The notes below the pieces were generated by a model that saw only the letters and a list, made by a program, of their open reading frames with translations, did no database searches and was not told where the DNA came from. From contig OY294046.1 of the NCBI GenBank assembly GCA_958510825.1, positions 44,125,794 to 44,189,793 of the forward strand: a stretch of 64,000 bases of DNA. The letters run 5' to 3'. This stretch comes from Brachypterus glaber (Eukaryota > Arthropoda > Insecta > Coleoptera > Kateretidae). Shown piece after piece: positions 13,120 through 23,709 of the stretch. Made by a program: the position numbers and the translations under genes. Each line of letters starts with the position of its first letter. Positions within the stretch are counted from its first letter, which is position 1.

Positions 13120-13370
13120 TAAGCTTTCACGGCCATTAAGATATAAAGAACTTTCACTTTCGGGTTTAGACCGTGTTAATGGATTTTCACTTTCCGACGT
13201 TTCGTCTCTTACTACTAGAGACATCTTCAGGGATTAATCTGAAACTAAGTTTCGAATCAACTTGTGTCACTATTTATGACGAGTTGTGGTTATTCACCCG
13301 TGACGACCTTTTTCCTATCAAAGACTTCCATATTGCAGGTAAGTGATAACCAGTGTCCCGAATCGGGTGT
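13120..13370 (-). mobile_element. Penelope-like element 3' end fragment
   Basis: Read on the minus strand this gives a short coding tail (IRDTGYHLPAIWKSLIG, stop near 13277), then a 3' UTR with the CTGAAGA...GAAAC hammerhead-like motif and the phrase GGAAAGTGAAAATCC. This order is characteristic of Penelope-like element 3' ends. The rest of the element is missing; the fragment joins the inverted repeat arm near 13372. Confidence 0.65.
13193..13233 (-). ncRNA. Hammerhead-ribozyme-like motif
   Basis: On the minus strand: stem I UCC (13233-13231) pairs GGA (13195-13193); box CTGAAGA (13230-13224); stem II GTCTC/GAGAC; box GAAA (13203-13200); a two-base CG stem III; then UC as the presumed cleavage position. 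All boxes match the hammerhead consensus CUGANGA and GAAA. Stem III is too short to form within one molecule, so activity, if any, would need a dimer. Confidence 0.5.
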
Positions 13371-13375
13371 ATCAA

Positions 13376-13793
13376 AAAGTGAGCCCATGAAGTGCCTTTT
13401 TTTTTGACAGATTCGTGTTGAGCATCCCAAAATACATAAGAATAGGTTGGTCTCAACCCCAGCACAGACAACTTTTCCTTTATTTTGGGCCTGTGTTATT
13501 AGACCCAAACTATGACAAATCGGCAGTTCATTTTATTTTTTTTTTTTTTTTTGTAAAAAGTTTATTTAGTTTAATTAATAGAAATATTCGAAGTAAATTA
13601 AAAAAATACATTTGTTTACAGATAACCGCTCATAAAATTAAAGTGCGCACACGAAATTTTATTTTGAAAACTATGTCGAGATAAAACGCAATATACCATT
13701 CACTGTGAAGTGTATATTAAGAAATGCGAAGCATATACCTTCATGGCTTGTTATATTATTACGAATGTCAGTTTCAATTATTTTATTTTAATT
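13376..13793. repeat. Left arm of 4.8-kb-span inverted repeat, ends at gap
   Basis: This ~418-bp arm is the near-exact reverse complement of 17737-18147. Its first part (13376-13495) is a truncated copy of the CACAGG/CACCGG MITE; the rest is flanking DNA. The match runs unbroken into the assembly gap, so its true end is unknown. Confidence 0.85.
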
Positions 13794-13993
13794 NNNNNNN
13801 NNNNNNNNNNNNNNNNNNNNNNNNNNNNNNNNNNNNNNNNNNNNNNNNNNNNNNNNNNNNNNNNNNNNNNNNNNNNNNNNNNNNNNNNNNNNNNNNNNNN
13901 NNNNNNNNNNNNNNNNNNNNNNNNNNNNNNNNNNNNNNNNNNNNNNNNNNNNNNNNNNNNNNNNNNNNNNNNNNNNNNNNNNNNNNNNNNNNN
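13794..13993. other. Assembly gap (200 N)
   Basis: Exactly 200 N bases, a scaffolding placeholder. Sequence before the gap belongs to the inverted arm; sequence after it does not match the DNA next to the other arm. Confidence 1.
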
Positions 13994-15288
13994 AAAAAGT
14001 ATATATAGTCTTAAATGTTTTTTTGGAAATGAGCACTAAACCATATACGGTGACACAATTTTTTTTTAAACTTGACATTTTTAACACATTTAACAAAATG
14101 TGTAATTTTTCAGTAAATACAAGCCCGTTTGTATTGAAATTTGCCATATTTATAAAAAACATCTTATATTATCGCTTGGGTAGTAAATATCGTAAAATAT
14201 TTTTTTTTAATATTTTTTTCGATAAATAAAAAAAGTATATATAAATTAAAATTTTCAAGAAGAAAATGTTTTATAAGTTTTGGGCTCCGGCTTTCTCTGA
14301 CGTCACTTATATATAAAAGTATTTGTTTTAGATGCCCAATTGGTTGTTTTAATATCAGGTGTCGAAAATCGCCAGAAGTATTTTTTTTTTCAGTTTGAAA
14401 AATATCAATAAATTATTTTTTTACATATATAAAAAAAATACACTCTGTATAAATAGTAGTTTACTTTATTACAGTTCATAAAGTTTCCTGCTAATCAAGT
14501 TCAAGTTCAAGTTCAAGTTCAAGTTTATTAACAACTTTTTAATACAAAATACATCGGTAAAATTACATTTTGAGTTAGTTTAATTTAAATTAGTTTTAAT
14601 ATTCTACCTAAGATTAGTGGATATTTTAACATATTTTTTATAATTTTTAGAAGGTATGTTTTTAGTCTTTCACCTAATCCTAAGGATTGTGTGTGATCAG
14701 ACTACTTAAGTTTAATTTATATAATGTAATACAATTTATTTTGCGCTATATATTACTATGCAATATTAAATTAAATATTTTATGAAAGGAAATTAAAAGC
14801 AGGAACACGAATGAGATACATTGTTGTCAGAATAATATAGTAAAAAGAAAAAGAAACATAAGAAGATATAAAGGAAAAATAGTAAAACAAGTAACTTACA
14901 GGAAATTAAGTGATTTTTTTTAATCAGAAATGTTTTTAAAAACTGAACTTCATTATTTTAAAATATTGTAACTTGTTATTTGTGTAATATTTTGGGTAGT
15001 AAATTGTAGAATTGAGGATCCAAAAATAGTACATTTTTTTGAATAAAATGTTTTTTTACATAATGGAATTTCCTTGTCTGGTCACAATAGATCTTGTTTT
15101 ATCATTTTTTTGAAATTTTATCCATAAAATTGATTGATATATGTATATTTTTCTAATGCTAAATAATTCCGCTTCTTTATATAGCGTTTCTGTTGGGTAA
15201 AGACGAGATTTTTTAAATATCACTTAAGTATATTATTTTGGGCATTTTCTAGAGGATCTAAGGCAGTAACATCCCCCTCAAATAATGA

Positions 15289-15513
15289 TCAATATCTAAG
15301 AATTGACTCCGTTAGTGAATTATAAATTATTTTTAAATTATTTCTGTCTAATATGTCTCTTAGTTTATAAAATTTGTTTACTAATATTCTAAATTTTTGA
15401 ACCAGATTATTAATATGTTTATCACACGTCAAATGTTGATCAATTTCCACTCCTAAATATTTTATTGAGTCAACTCTGCTGACAAAATGACAGGAACACT
15501 GCTTAAAATCCAC
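15289..15513 (-). pseudogene. Non-LTR reverse transcriptase, post-palm fragment
   Basis: Seventy-four codons are open. VDSIKYLGVEIDQHLTCDKH is the conserved segment following the YADD palm motif in non-LTR reverse transcriptases (YLGV-x-I/L-D...W-x-x-H). KFYKLRDIL further on supports it. It is part of the degenerate element 14494-16500. Confidence 0.75.
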
Positions 15514-16041
15514 ACAATTATTATCATGTATTTTAAGAGTACTTAAGAGTGGTTGATAAACACAAATTTTGTTTTTGATACATTTGGCTTAACAGGCTTT
15601 AATTTAAAAATAGAAAGATATTTTTCATATCTAATTTGGCTTTTTTAAATACTTTATCCCAGGTTTGATCCTCATATATAGCTACGGTATCGTTCGCATG
15701 ATAATTTTACCATTTATATCTAAATTTGCAAAAAGGTTTATGTAATCTAGAAATAAAATTGGGCCCAACACTGTCCCCTGGGGTCACCCATAGAGACAGG
15801 GAGAGGTTATTACTTTCTCATTAATTTTTACCTTTTGGAAACGATTCTTAAGATAAGTCATAAAAATATTTAACGTGGATCCAAGAAATCCAATAGCTTC
15901 TAATCTATCCAACAATATATCAAAATTAACAGTATCAAAGACCTTTGCCAAATCAAGGAAGATGCCATGACAAGGTACTTAACAAGTTCAACACTGGCAT
16001 CCTCGGTGCTAATGTCTTTTTGCCCAGGATCCTATGTTTTG

Positions 16042-16332
16042 TTAAATATTAAATATTAGTCTGGATTTTAAGCAATGCTCATAGATTTTTGCAAAATTAT
16101 TTATGAATGTGATTGGCCTGTAGTTTGTAGGAAGTGTTTTCTTAGCAGATTTATGAAAAGGCATTGAAACTGACTCTTTAAAATGTTTAGGAGTTAAACC
16201 TAGTGAAAAGCAAGAGTTTATTATGTGATTTAGCGGTTTTAAAAGATAAACGTGGCAGGTTTTTATAACGCGCACTTTTAAATTATTTATTATGGAAACA
16301 ATTTTATTTTCTGTAGCCGGATTTAAAAACAT
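16042..16332 (-). pseudogene. Non-LTR reverse transcriptase, fingers fragment
   Basis: Ninety-six codons contain TPKHFKESVSMPFHKSAKK and LPTNYRPITFINNFAKIYE, the region usually read as KxAxVxPIxK...NYRPISLL in related enzymes. It lies upstream of the DLAKVFDTVN segment, in the right order for one minus-strand ORF now broken by frameshifts. Confidence 0.75.
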
Positions 16333-16519
16333 ACATAGAATAGTTATTTCTTTTTGATTATTAGATTTCCAATTTTTTTTTGTAGTTTTTGAGTCTTCAA
16401 TTTTGTTCCTAAAAAAATTATTTTTACTAGATTTAATTTAATTGCTAAGAAATTTTCTGTATTGTTTATATTCCGAATTTTTTATTTTTTTTGTCTAGTT
16501 GTTTTTTTAAATAATCACG

Positions 16520-17187
16520 ATGAACCAAAAATGTTTTTCAGGACGGAAGATGGATATTAACTCGAAACAAATACTACAAAAGCTACAAAATCGAGCTATG
16601 CGTATAATCTTAGAATGTAGAAGATTAACCCCAGTAGATCTTATGCTTAACACCCTTAATTGGTTTGACATAAATAAACAACTTAAGTATATTACCATGA
16701 TTTTTATTTACAAGATAGAAAAGGGGTTAATGTCAACCTACCTGCTTAATTTTGTAACACACAATGCAGATTTTCATGAATACGATACCAGACACAGAAA
16801 CGATTTCCACATGCCGCTTGTTGACTATACCCGATTAATGAGAACATTATTTTACAAAAACCATAATGAATTTAATACACTACCTGATGACATTAAGCGT
16901 AGGGGGCTGTCCATATATTGGGTAACGCAAATTGTACCAAAATTCATACACTTCATAACCCGGTTCTTACGTTATTAAAGGCTGTAGAGATTTTATATTT
17001 TGGCTACCCTAACACCCCCCCTATTTGGGGGGTGGTAGCCAAAATATGAAATCTCTACATCCTTTAATAACGCCAGAAACGGGGTATGAAGTGTATGAAT
17101 TTTGGTACAATTTGCGTTACGTAATATATGGACAGCCCTAGTGTGTCTGTAAATGTTTTTAAACGTAAACTTAGGGAGTATATGTGA
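16520..17187 (+). pseudogene. Non-LTR ORF2 C-terminus split by a MITE
   Basis: ILQKLQNRAMRIIL, TPVDLMLNTLNWFDINKQL and YDTRHRNDFHMP are typical of the thumb and C-terminal region of CR1/L2-type enzymes. The frame is interrupted after the DDIKR codons by the MITE 16903-17138. It resumes in register at about 17140 with VNVFKRKLREYM and a stop at 17185-17187. The reverse transcriptase core is missing. Host reading frame resumes cleanly, which fits an insertion with a short target duplication. Confidence 0.8.
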
Positions 17188-17397
17188 TATTTTAGATTTT
17201 ATTTGTATTTTAACCCTCTTATTTATTTATTTGTTTATTTATTTTTTACTTGCATGTCTTTATATGTTAATTTATTTTTAGTTAGTTTTAGTTAGATTTA
17301 AGTTATTGTAACTATTATTATTTGTATTATTTTTGTTATAACTAATAATGTGTGTATATTAGGCTTGCCTATTTAAAATAAAGTTATTACTATTATT
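16535..17397 (+). mobile_element. Second non-LTR element, 3' part, opposite orientation
   Basis: It contains the C-terminal reverse transcriptase region (16535-16902, resuming at 17142-17187) and a 3' UTR ending in AATAAAGTTATTACTATTATT-like sequence near 17380-17397. It lies head to head with the minus-strand element. The ORF is split by a 236-bp MITE. Confidence 0.75.
16903..17138. mobile_element. 236-bp hairpin MITE with GGGCTGTCC ends
   Basis: Arms of about 100 bp are complementary: GGGCTGTCCATATATT is matched by AATATATGGACAGCCC, and further in CGCAAATTGTACCAAAATTC by GAATTTTGGTACAATTTGCG. The loop holds ACCCCCCCTATTTGGGGGG. TAG (or TA) is found at both edges (16900-16902, 17139-17141). 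It sits inside the retroelement ORF and is non-coding. Confidence 0.85.
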
Positions 17398-17736
17398 TTG
17401 TTTCACTTTTGGTGGATGCGTATGACAATGACTACTTTGCCTAAAAAAGTGCTGAATGGATATGTATACTTCCGAGTCTGAAGCATACCTACTGTCCCAA
17501 AAGTAATATTATAATTTTTAATTTTAAGGCAAAAGGTAAACATGTTTTTAGATGAGACCCTATTTTAATTTCTGAATATTTAGGTGTCTAGATTTGTGTA
17601 ATTTCACAAACGAAATTTACATAAAATGTCAAACATTGAATAACCATTGTAATACACCGAATAGAAGGGCGAAATATGTATTTAATTTCGATGTTTTGAA
17701 AATCTAACCCCTGACACATTTTGATTAATTAAAATA
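17398..17736. other. Gene-free DNA
   Basis: No supported feature between the retroelement tail and the right inverted arm. Confidence 0.5.
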
Positions 17737-18147
17737 AAATAATTGAAACTGACATTCGTAATAATATAACAAGCCATGAAGGTATATGCTTCGCATTTCT
17801 TAATATACACTTCACAGTGAATGGTATATTGCGTTTTATCTCGACATAGTTTTCAAAATAAAATTTCGTGTGCGCACTTTAATTTTATGAGCGGTTATCT
17901 GTAAACAAATGTATTTTTTTAATTTACTTCGAATATTTCTATTAATTAAACTAAATAAACTTTTTACAAAAAAAAAAAAAAAATAAAATGAACTGCCGAT
18001 TTGTCATAGTTTGGGTCTAATAACACAGGCCCAAAATAAAGGAAAAGTTGTCTGTGCTGGGGTTGAGACCAACCTATTCTTATGTATTTTGGGATGCTCA
18101 ACACGAATCTGTCAAAAAAAAGGCACTTCATGGGCTCACTTTTTGCT
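17737..18147. repeat. Right arm of inverted repeat
   Basis: Near-exact reverse complement of 13376-13793. It includes ordinary flanking DNA (17737-18020) plus the first 124 bp of the CACAGG/CACCGG MITE, so it is a segmental inverted copy and not a transposon terminal repeat. Confidence 0.85.
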
Positions 18148-18397
18148 ACACTGAAAATACTATCTAAAATGGTAAAAATCACATAAAACAGTTGTTTGTG
18201 CTGGGGTTGAGACCCACCTATTCTTCTAAATTTTGGAATGCTGAAATCACTGAAAACTGAAAACACGGTATAAAATGGTGAAAATCTCATCTGCAATTTC
18301 AGTGTAGAAAAAATTCGTTTTCAGCATCCCAAAATACATAAGAATAAATGGCTCTCAACCCCAGCCCAGATAACTTTTTTTATTTTGTGACCCGGTG
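18024..18397. mobile_element. CACAGG/CACCGG-ended MITE, possible CACTA type (copy 1)
   Basis: Ends are CACAGGCCCAAAATAAA (5') and the complement of CACCGGGTCACAAAATAAA (3'). TAA flanks it at 18021-18023 and 18398-18400. Inside are three copies of a GCTGGGGTTGAGACC module, the last one inverted. CAC-type termini with a 3-bp duplication fit CACTA/EnSpm-like non-autonomous elements. Smaller relatives lie at 54388-54500 and 59135-59247. Confidence 0.7.
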
Positions 18398-18400
18398 TAA

Positions 18401-18924
18401 TTTATTTTAAGGCCAAATACAAAATAATCGTTCAATTCAATTTAATTTAAAACTTAAAATTACTTACTTTCTCGATAGCTTTGTTAATTCTTGCATAAAA
18501 TGACATTAACTAAGTATATTGGTGTACTTAGAAAACTGGATTTTATTTATACTTTTTAAATGTAAATGATTAAAAATATGTTTGCCACAAATATATATTT
18601 TTTTTCAGTGTATAATACTCTTTTTGCTTGAGGGCTGTGAAGAGTGTAATAATTGAAACTGACACACTCTTATTAAAGAGTAAGTATTATCACTCCCGTG
18701 TCACATGAAGCAGCCTCCGGCATTTCTTATGCATTCAGGAATTATTCATTATGTAATTTTAATGGGGACTTTTATATTAATCTAAAACTAATTTATCAAA
18801 TGGAATAATTTGAAAGAATTTAAATATTAAATTTTAACACACAGTCACCTCTTTCCCCATCCCCCTGTCCTCTTAACCCTTAAGGTAATGTGTATGATAC
18901 ATGAATTTTAGGATAACAAAAATA
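18401..18924. other. Gene-free DNA
   Basis: Nothing recognisable apart from a short AGTGTATAATACTC / GAGTAAGTATTAT-like inverted pair near 18607-18690. Confidence 0.4.
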
Positions 18925-19062
18925 GTTATTTACAGTACAAGTGAGGTAAGTAGGATATTATTCACGAAAAAAAAGTTGACTGATGAGGCTCCTGGGACGA
19001 GTGGGTTAATTTTTGAGTGAATAATGTTACTTACCCCACGTGTGCTTTACAACATTTTATCC
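18925..19062. repeat. Small foldback element
   Basis: GTGAGGTAAGTAGGATATTA near 18940 is an imperfect inverted match of ATAATGTTACTTACCCCAC near 19021. The loop contains CCTGGGACGAG. Confidence 0.5.
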
Positions 19063-19093
19063 AATACCTCTTAAAAACACTTGTCAATCAAAT

Positions 19094-19286
19094 TTACAAT
19101 ATTATCCAGTATGGAAGTCGCTATAGTCCGAACTAGAAGAATTTTTTTTTGGCCAAAAAAAATAACAAAATTGGGGACGTTTTTGTTTGAAAATGTTTGA
19201 AAAACGTCCGCCATTTTGTTATTTTTGGGGCAAAAATTTTTTTTTAGTTCAGGCTATAGCGACTTCAATACTGAATAATATCCCTT
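19094..19286. mobile_element. Foldback MITE, ~85-bp arms
   Basis: TATTATCCAGTATGGAAGTC at the left is matched by GACTTCAATACTGAATAATA at the right. The arms continue through GCTATAGTCCGAACTAGAA against TTTTTTAGTTCAGGCTATAG, and ACAAAATTGGGGACGTTTTT against AAAAACGTCCGCCATTTTGT. Non-coding. Confidence 0.7.
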
Positions 19287-19573
19287 TTTGTTTTTTTTTT
19301 TTCGATCCCAACCGCCGGAATCATGGCGACCACCGTTTTCTGATGTTTTTTTCAAAAAAAAATTATGCCTAAAAAATGGCACTTTAATAATCTTTTTTTT
19401 TTTTGTATTTTTTGAATATAAATAAACATACCTACAAAATTTCACAATGATATGTTTTTTGTTTCTATATAAACAAAATTAAAAAAAAAAAGATTATTTT
19501 TAAAATTTCAAGGTAGAAAGACTCTTAAAATTTGTTTTTTAATTTTTAATAAACCTTTAAAAAAATATATTTA

Positions 19574-19683
19574 AGGCACCTTGCATAACCATAATACATA
19601 TTATAATACGATGATTTGATTGTCTAGATGTGCCGTCATATTTCTTGTCTTATAACCTTATTATGCGAGTCTGTGGACGGCGC
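19574..19683. mobile_element. Foldback MITE family A, copy 2 (TTA duplication)
   Basis: It shares the GATGTGCCG core and the TTGCATAACC / TTATGCGAGTCTGTGGAC ends with 1110-1255. TTA lies at 19571-19573 and 19684-19686. It is about 110 bp and more diverged between its arms than copy 1. Confidence 0.6.
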
Positions 19684-19686
19684 TTA

Positions 19687-20215
19687 AGACAACATCATTA
19701 TCAAGTCATCGTCACCTTTTGATCTTAAAGATTAAAGAACTAAAAATCAATTAATTTAATTCGAATTTTCTCTGCAATAATGAATGCGTATAAAGGCTGC
19801 TTTAATTAGTATAGTGTAGAAAAGCTTCTTATAATATGCCCAGGAGATTCTAGCAAGATTATTCAATTAATTTCTTAAAAGTGGGAGAGAAAAGATTTAG
19901 TTTAGTACAAGGACCATTGTGTGCTGAAAACCTGAACCGTACACTGAACATGTTTCAATTTAATTACGTTTAAAGCAGGGCCTGATTTACAAAGGAAAAG
20001 CAAAAAATCAGGACAGGAATCCACGAGAATCTAATACTTTTGCTTGAAGGTGATAAGTATTACTCCTTTTTGTTTTGTAAACGAGCCTTATCTCACAGAA
20101 TTGCCATGCCATACCCCTGGCATTTTGTTGATGTTAATATAATAAATTTTGCTAGTACTTTTATTTTTTCTCAATTTTTGACCCTTTTCGTTATTATATT
20201 ATTCCGTATTATTAT
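19687..20215. other. Gene-free DNA
   Basis: No supported coding or RNA feature. Confidence 0.45.
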
Positions 20216-20760
20216 TCACATCGCCTGCGCTAGAATAATATTATACGGTAGTTTCGAATTTCCCAAAATCGGCAAAAAACCTCCTAGACAATTTTTTTTT
20301 GGATATAAATGCGTTTCATGAAAAAATAATAAACTTTGAAAATGTCTGTCTGTCCGTCCGTTCATCAGTCTGTCCGTCCGTCCGTCTTTTTTTCTGGTGT
20401 CACGTTTTTTGTTGACAGGATAACTCAAGAACGAACAATCCGATCCACTCTAAATTTTCAGAAAAAATCAAGTTCTATGAGGGGAAGATCGTCATTGTTT
20501 TTGACAGTAATCCCCCTAAAAATGAAGAAGTTAACTTAAAAAAAAATCGTAAACTGCTGACAGAAAATTCCGATTAACGTAACTTTTTCAGGAAAAATTA
20601 CTATTATTATAGGGATCAATTCTACCAATTTTGAAAGTAATCCCCCCAAAAACAAAAAAAGTTATGTATTTTAAGTATTTGGGAAAATGCAATGTACCAT
20701 TTACTGTGAATAATATATAATAGAATGAGTAGCATTACATATTTTCACTGCTTGTTTTGT
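20216..20760 (-). repeat. Dispersed repeat family B (copy 1)
   Basis: This block is bounded by GCCTGCGCTAGAATAATA (20223) and CCATTTACTGTGAATAATAT (20697). It holds a GTCTGTCCGTCCGTC run (about 20345-20390) and the phrase GATAACTCAAGAACGAACAA. The same string of landmarks runs in the opposite direction at 61205-62835, and part of it at 49620-49960. No coding capacity. Confidence 0.6.
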
Positions 20761-21072
20761 TTTGATATTTTTATGTATATAAATGTGTTTAATGCTTTAT
20801 AGTTGTTGAATGTTATTTTGACAGTTTCAAAAACTGATTTTTTTGTAAAATCTGAAAAAAGGTTTTAATTTATTTTTAAAAAGGGTACGATATCTATTAT
20901 AGTAATATTATAATAATACTTTAAATTATGTGTTATTTTACTAATTTTTAACAATTTTAGCTAAAATTTTAAGCAAATGCAAAGACGAACACACCACCAG
21001 AGTAGTTAAATACGTCTAGTTTGCCACAGAAAATATGTGCGTAACTTTTCCATTCTTGCATAATTCGATACC

Positions 21073-21440
21073 CCCAAGTAACAAAGCCGTAACTCATATA
21101 TTGTCATTTTTCACGACAGCTAAATTTCTAAAATATTCCTTTTTGTCATTTAAGGGTGGGTAAATGATTGAAGTGGAAAAGGAAGTCATGTGATACGTCA
21201 TTTGAAAGATTATAAAATTCTCTATTTAACTGTTTAAGTATTTATTGTTTATTTACTGTTTGTTTCTGATAATATTCAAGTTTAGAATTTCTTACTTTAG
21301 TGATTTTAAGTAAACTTTTGCTTAAAGTGGACTGTGGAGAAACCTGAGTAGTACCACCATGTGTGTCTTTTTTCAAGGCGTTTACCTATGAGTATAACTC
21401 AAAATGGGTCTAACTTGAGTTACATCCTTGTTGCTTGGGA
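21073..21440. mobile_element. MITE with CCCAAGTAACAA ends
   Basis: CCCAAGTAACAAAGCCGTAA at 21073 is an imperfect inverted match of TTACATCCTTGTTGCTTGGG ending at 21440. About 368 bp, non-coding. Confidence 0.55.
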
Positions 21441-22676
21441 TTGTCGAATTGGACATAACGTAACGTAGCGTTATACAGCCTGTTTTAAATTATACAATAA
21501 ATAAAACAAAGATCAAGGCTAACGTGATTTTTTTTTAATGAAACACACGGCATCGGACGGGCCGTCTCCCCACTACTCACGTCACTCTTAATCTAATCAT
21601 TTATTCTTTGTAATCTCAAACAAGGTATATAATATCATTCAATCTAAATTTTGATATACACAGTACCATAGAAGATGAAGGGTTAAAATCCGGCCCTGTT
21701 GTAAATGAAACACGTTTGGAAATAAAACCATTCTTGTTTAAAATTCATTAATAACCAAATAGCATCTTTGATGTTACGGTCTTGTCACTTGTTAATTCAT
21801 TAAGCAAAATTTAAATAGTACACACAGAAAAAAAAATCGTATTTAAACTATTTAAACCGAAAATTTAGCATAAGTTTTTTCTCATAATTCTTAAGTAAAA
21901 GCTAGTTTTGATACAATAAACTCTTTGTACCGAAATCAGCTTTTAAAAGCTTTTATTTATTTTACTTATTGAAAAAAAAATAGTTTCAATATTGTTTTAA
22001 ATAAGATATCCATATCCTCGTATCACGTCAAAATTTGCGTAAAAAGTACAATAATTAGGGCCCCAAAGCTTTAAAAAAATCACGATTTTTCACTTTTATC
22101 ATTAAAAAAATCAAGTCTAAATGATTGAGATTGACTTATGTTTGGTACCATTTTGCAAGAAAAACTTAATAGTTAAAAAATATATATATTTTACATACAT
22201 ATATGTGCAATTTTTTTTGTCATTTTATTTTCTGCTTTTTGACCTTTTATCCATATAAAACAACAAAACTGACTTAACACGAAGATATGATTATCATATC
22301 CTTTTTTTTTTAATGGGTACGTTGGTTTACGTTAACGTTTTTTTTTTTTTTGACAATGCCTCTCAGTCGGTCTTAACTAATGCAAACGTTGCTGCTAAGT
22401 GTAAGAGTTAATATTTGTTTAACTTTCACAATAATTTGAAGAAAAAAAAACATTGTGTTTTTTTTTGAGTAGCTGAATCTGATAATAAAAAAGTCTTACT
22501 CCATGGCAAACGTTGGATAAAAAAATATATATTTTTAGATTATTTAAAAAATATTACAAAATGGTAGAAAAGGACAGAAAAAGTATAAAAAAAAGTGTAA
22601 AAGTCAAAAAAATTGTGTTGTTTTCTGGAAAAAGACAAGTGGCCGGAACGTTTCTAAAAAAGGTGTATTTTTCTAC
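21441..22676. other. Gene-free DNA
   Basis: AT-rich with long T runs. Near 22455-22505 a phrase (CTGAATCTGATAATAAAAAA) matches one unit of the ~97-bp minisatellite. Otherwise nothing supported. Confidence 0.45.
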
Positions 22677-23437
22677 AGCCCTGCACTCTAATCTTGAATA
22701 CCTATTAAGTTTTAGTGACTTTCCAACGCAAACCAAAAGTTACTTCTGCTAGTAGGAGATCTACACATTATAAAACCATTAACAGTAGAATCTGAGGTGC
22801 TCGGTTTCGGAAGATAATAGACTTTGTTTCTTAGAAATTGCCATAGCGGAATTAATGAAACTTTATTTTATACTGTTTCAGAATATTCTATATAAATTTT
22901 GGTCAGAGATTTCAAATCCATTTACATAAATTGTCTATCAATTCTTAATTCAGAAAAAATAGTTGAAAATGTATTTGGTAGGTTATTTTCTAAAAAAAAA
23001 TGTAGTGGAGTATATTAAATATTTGTCATAATGTGTCAGAACAATAATTCAGTAATAATAAGTTTTTGACAAATAATTTGTCATTTATCTATACACTAAT
23101 ATGCATATATTTTGTGAAAATAAAATGAAAAAAACCTCAGTGATACTTTTTTTTCCGAAATGGAAATAATTAGACCGTTGCTGTGAATGGATTTAAATTC
23201 TCTGATCAAAATTTATATAGAATAACCTAAAACAGTATAAAATGAAGAACTATTAAGTCGACTGTGATCATTTCTGATGAAAAAAGTCCATTATCTTCCT
23301 AAACCGAGCACCTCAGATTTAACTGTCAATGATTTTATAATGTGTAAACTTCATACTAATAGGACTAACAGTTGGTTTGCGTTGAAAAGTCACTAAAACT
23401 TAATTTGTATTAAAGATTAGGGTGCCTGGGTATTGTA
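22677..23437. mobile_element. Foldback MITE, ~300-bp arms
   Basis: Left landmarks TTTTAGTGACTTTCCAACGC, AGGTGCTCGGTTTCGGAAGA and TATATAAATTTTGGTCAGAG are matched in inverse order by CTCTGATCAAAATTTATATA, TCTTCCTAAACCGAGCACCT and GCGTTGAAAAGTCACTAAAA. Outer ends are close to CACTCTAATCTT / AAGATTAGGGTG. The spacer is about 130 bp. Non-coding. Confidence 0.7.
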
Positions 23438-23709
23438 ATTAGTGTTATGATTGTTAAAATAGTTTTCTTCGTGTATGAAAGTATATTTAAAAATATTTTT
23501 TTTCCTGTGTGTAGATTTGTGGATAATTAGTTTATCGAAAAGTGAACCACCCTTCAAAATGTAAAACTAAACTAGGGCTGTTTCTGGAGGCTTATTCACA
23601 ATATGCTGTAAGGGTGATTTTTAATATTGAGCCAATTAGTAGACAAGGTTTTGATAATTAAAAAGACTTTATGTTTAATTATAGTGTTGAGTTTCTACAG
23701 TTGGATTTA

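Larger units (their letters stand above)
14494..16500 (-). mobile_element. Degenerate non-LTR retrotransposon (CR1/L2/Jockey group)
   Basis: On the minus strand the element ends in a (CTTGAA)n tail at 14494-14523, next to AATAAACTTGAA. Upstream lie decayed reverse transcriptase segments in several frames: NYRPITFINNFAKIYE (about 16110-16170), FLDLAKVFDTVNFDILLDRL (about 15880-15960), a GVPQGT-like turn near 15780, ANDT in place of ADDT near 15690, and IKYLGVEIDQHLTCDKHINN (15400-15470). Frameshifts, stops and the lost catalytic Asp show it is long dead. Placement beyond the CR1/L2/Jockey group is not possible by eye. Confidence 0.75.

Noticed and set aside
14499..14524. Regular short repeats that might be taken for a CRISPR array
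   Set aside because: The (TTCAAG)n run is the tail of a non-LTR element; there are no spacers, and the DNA is eukaryotic.
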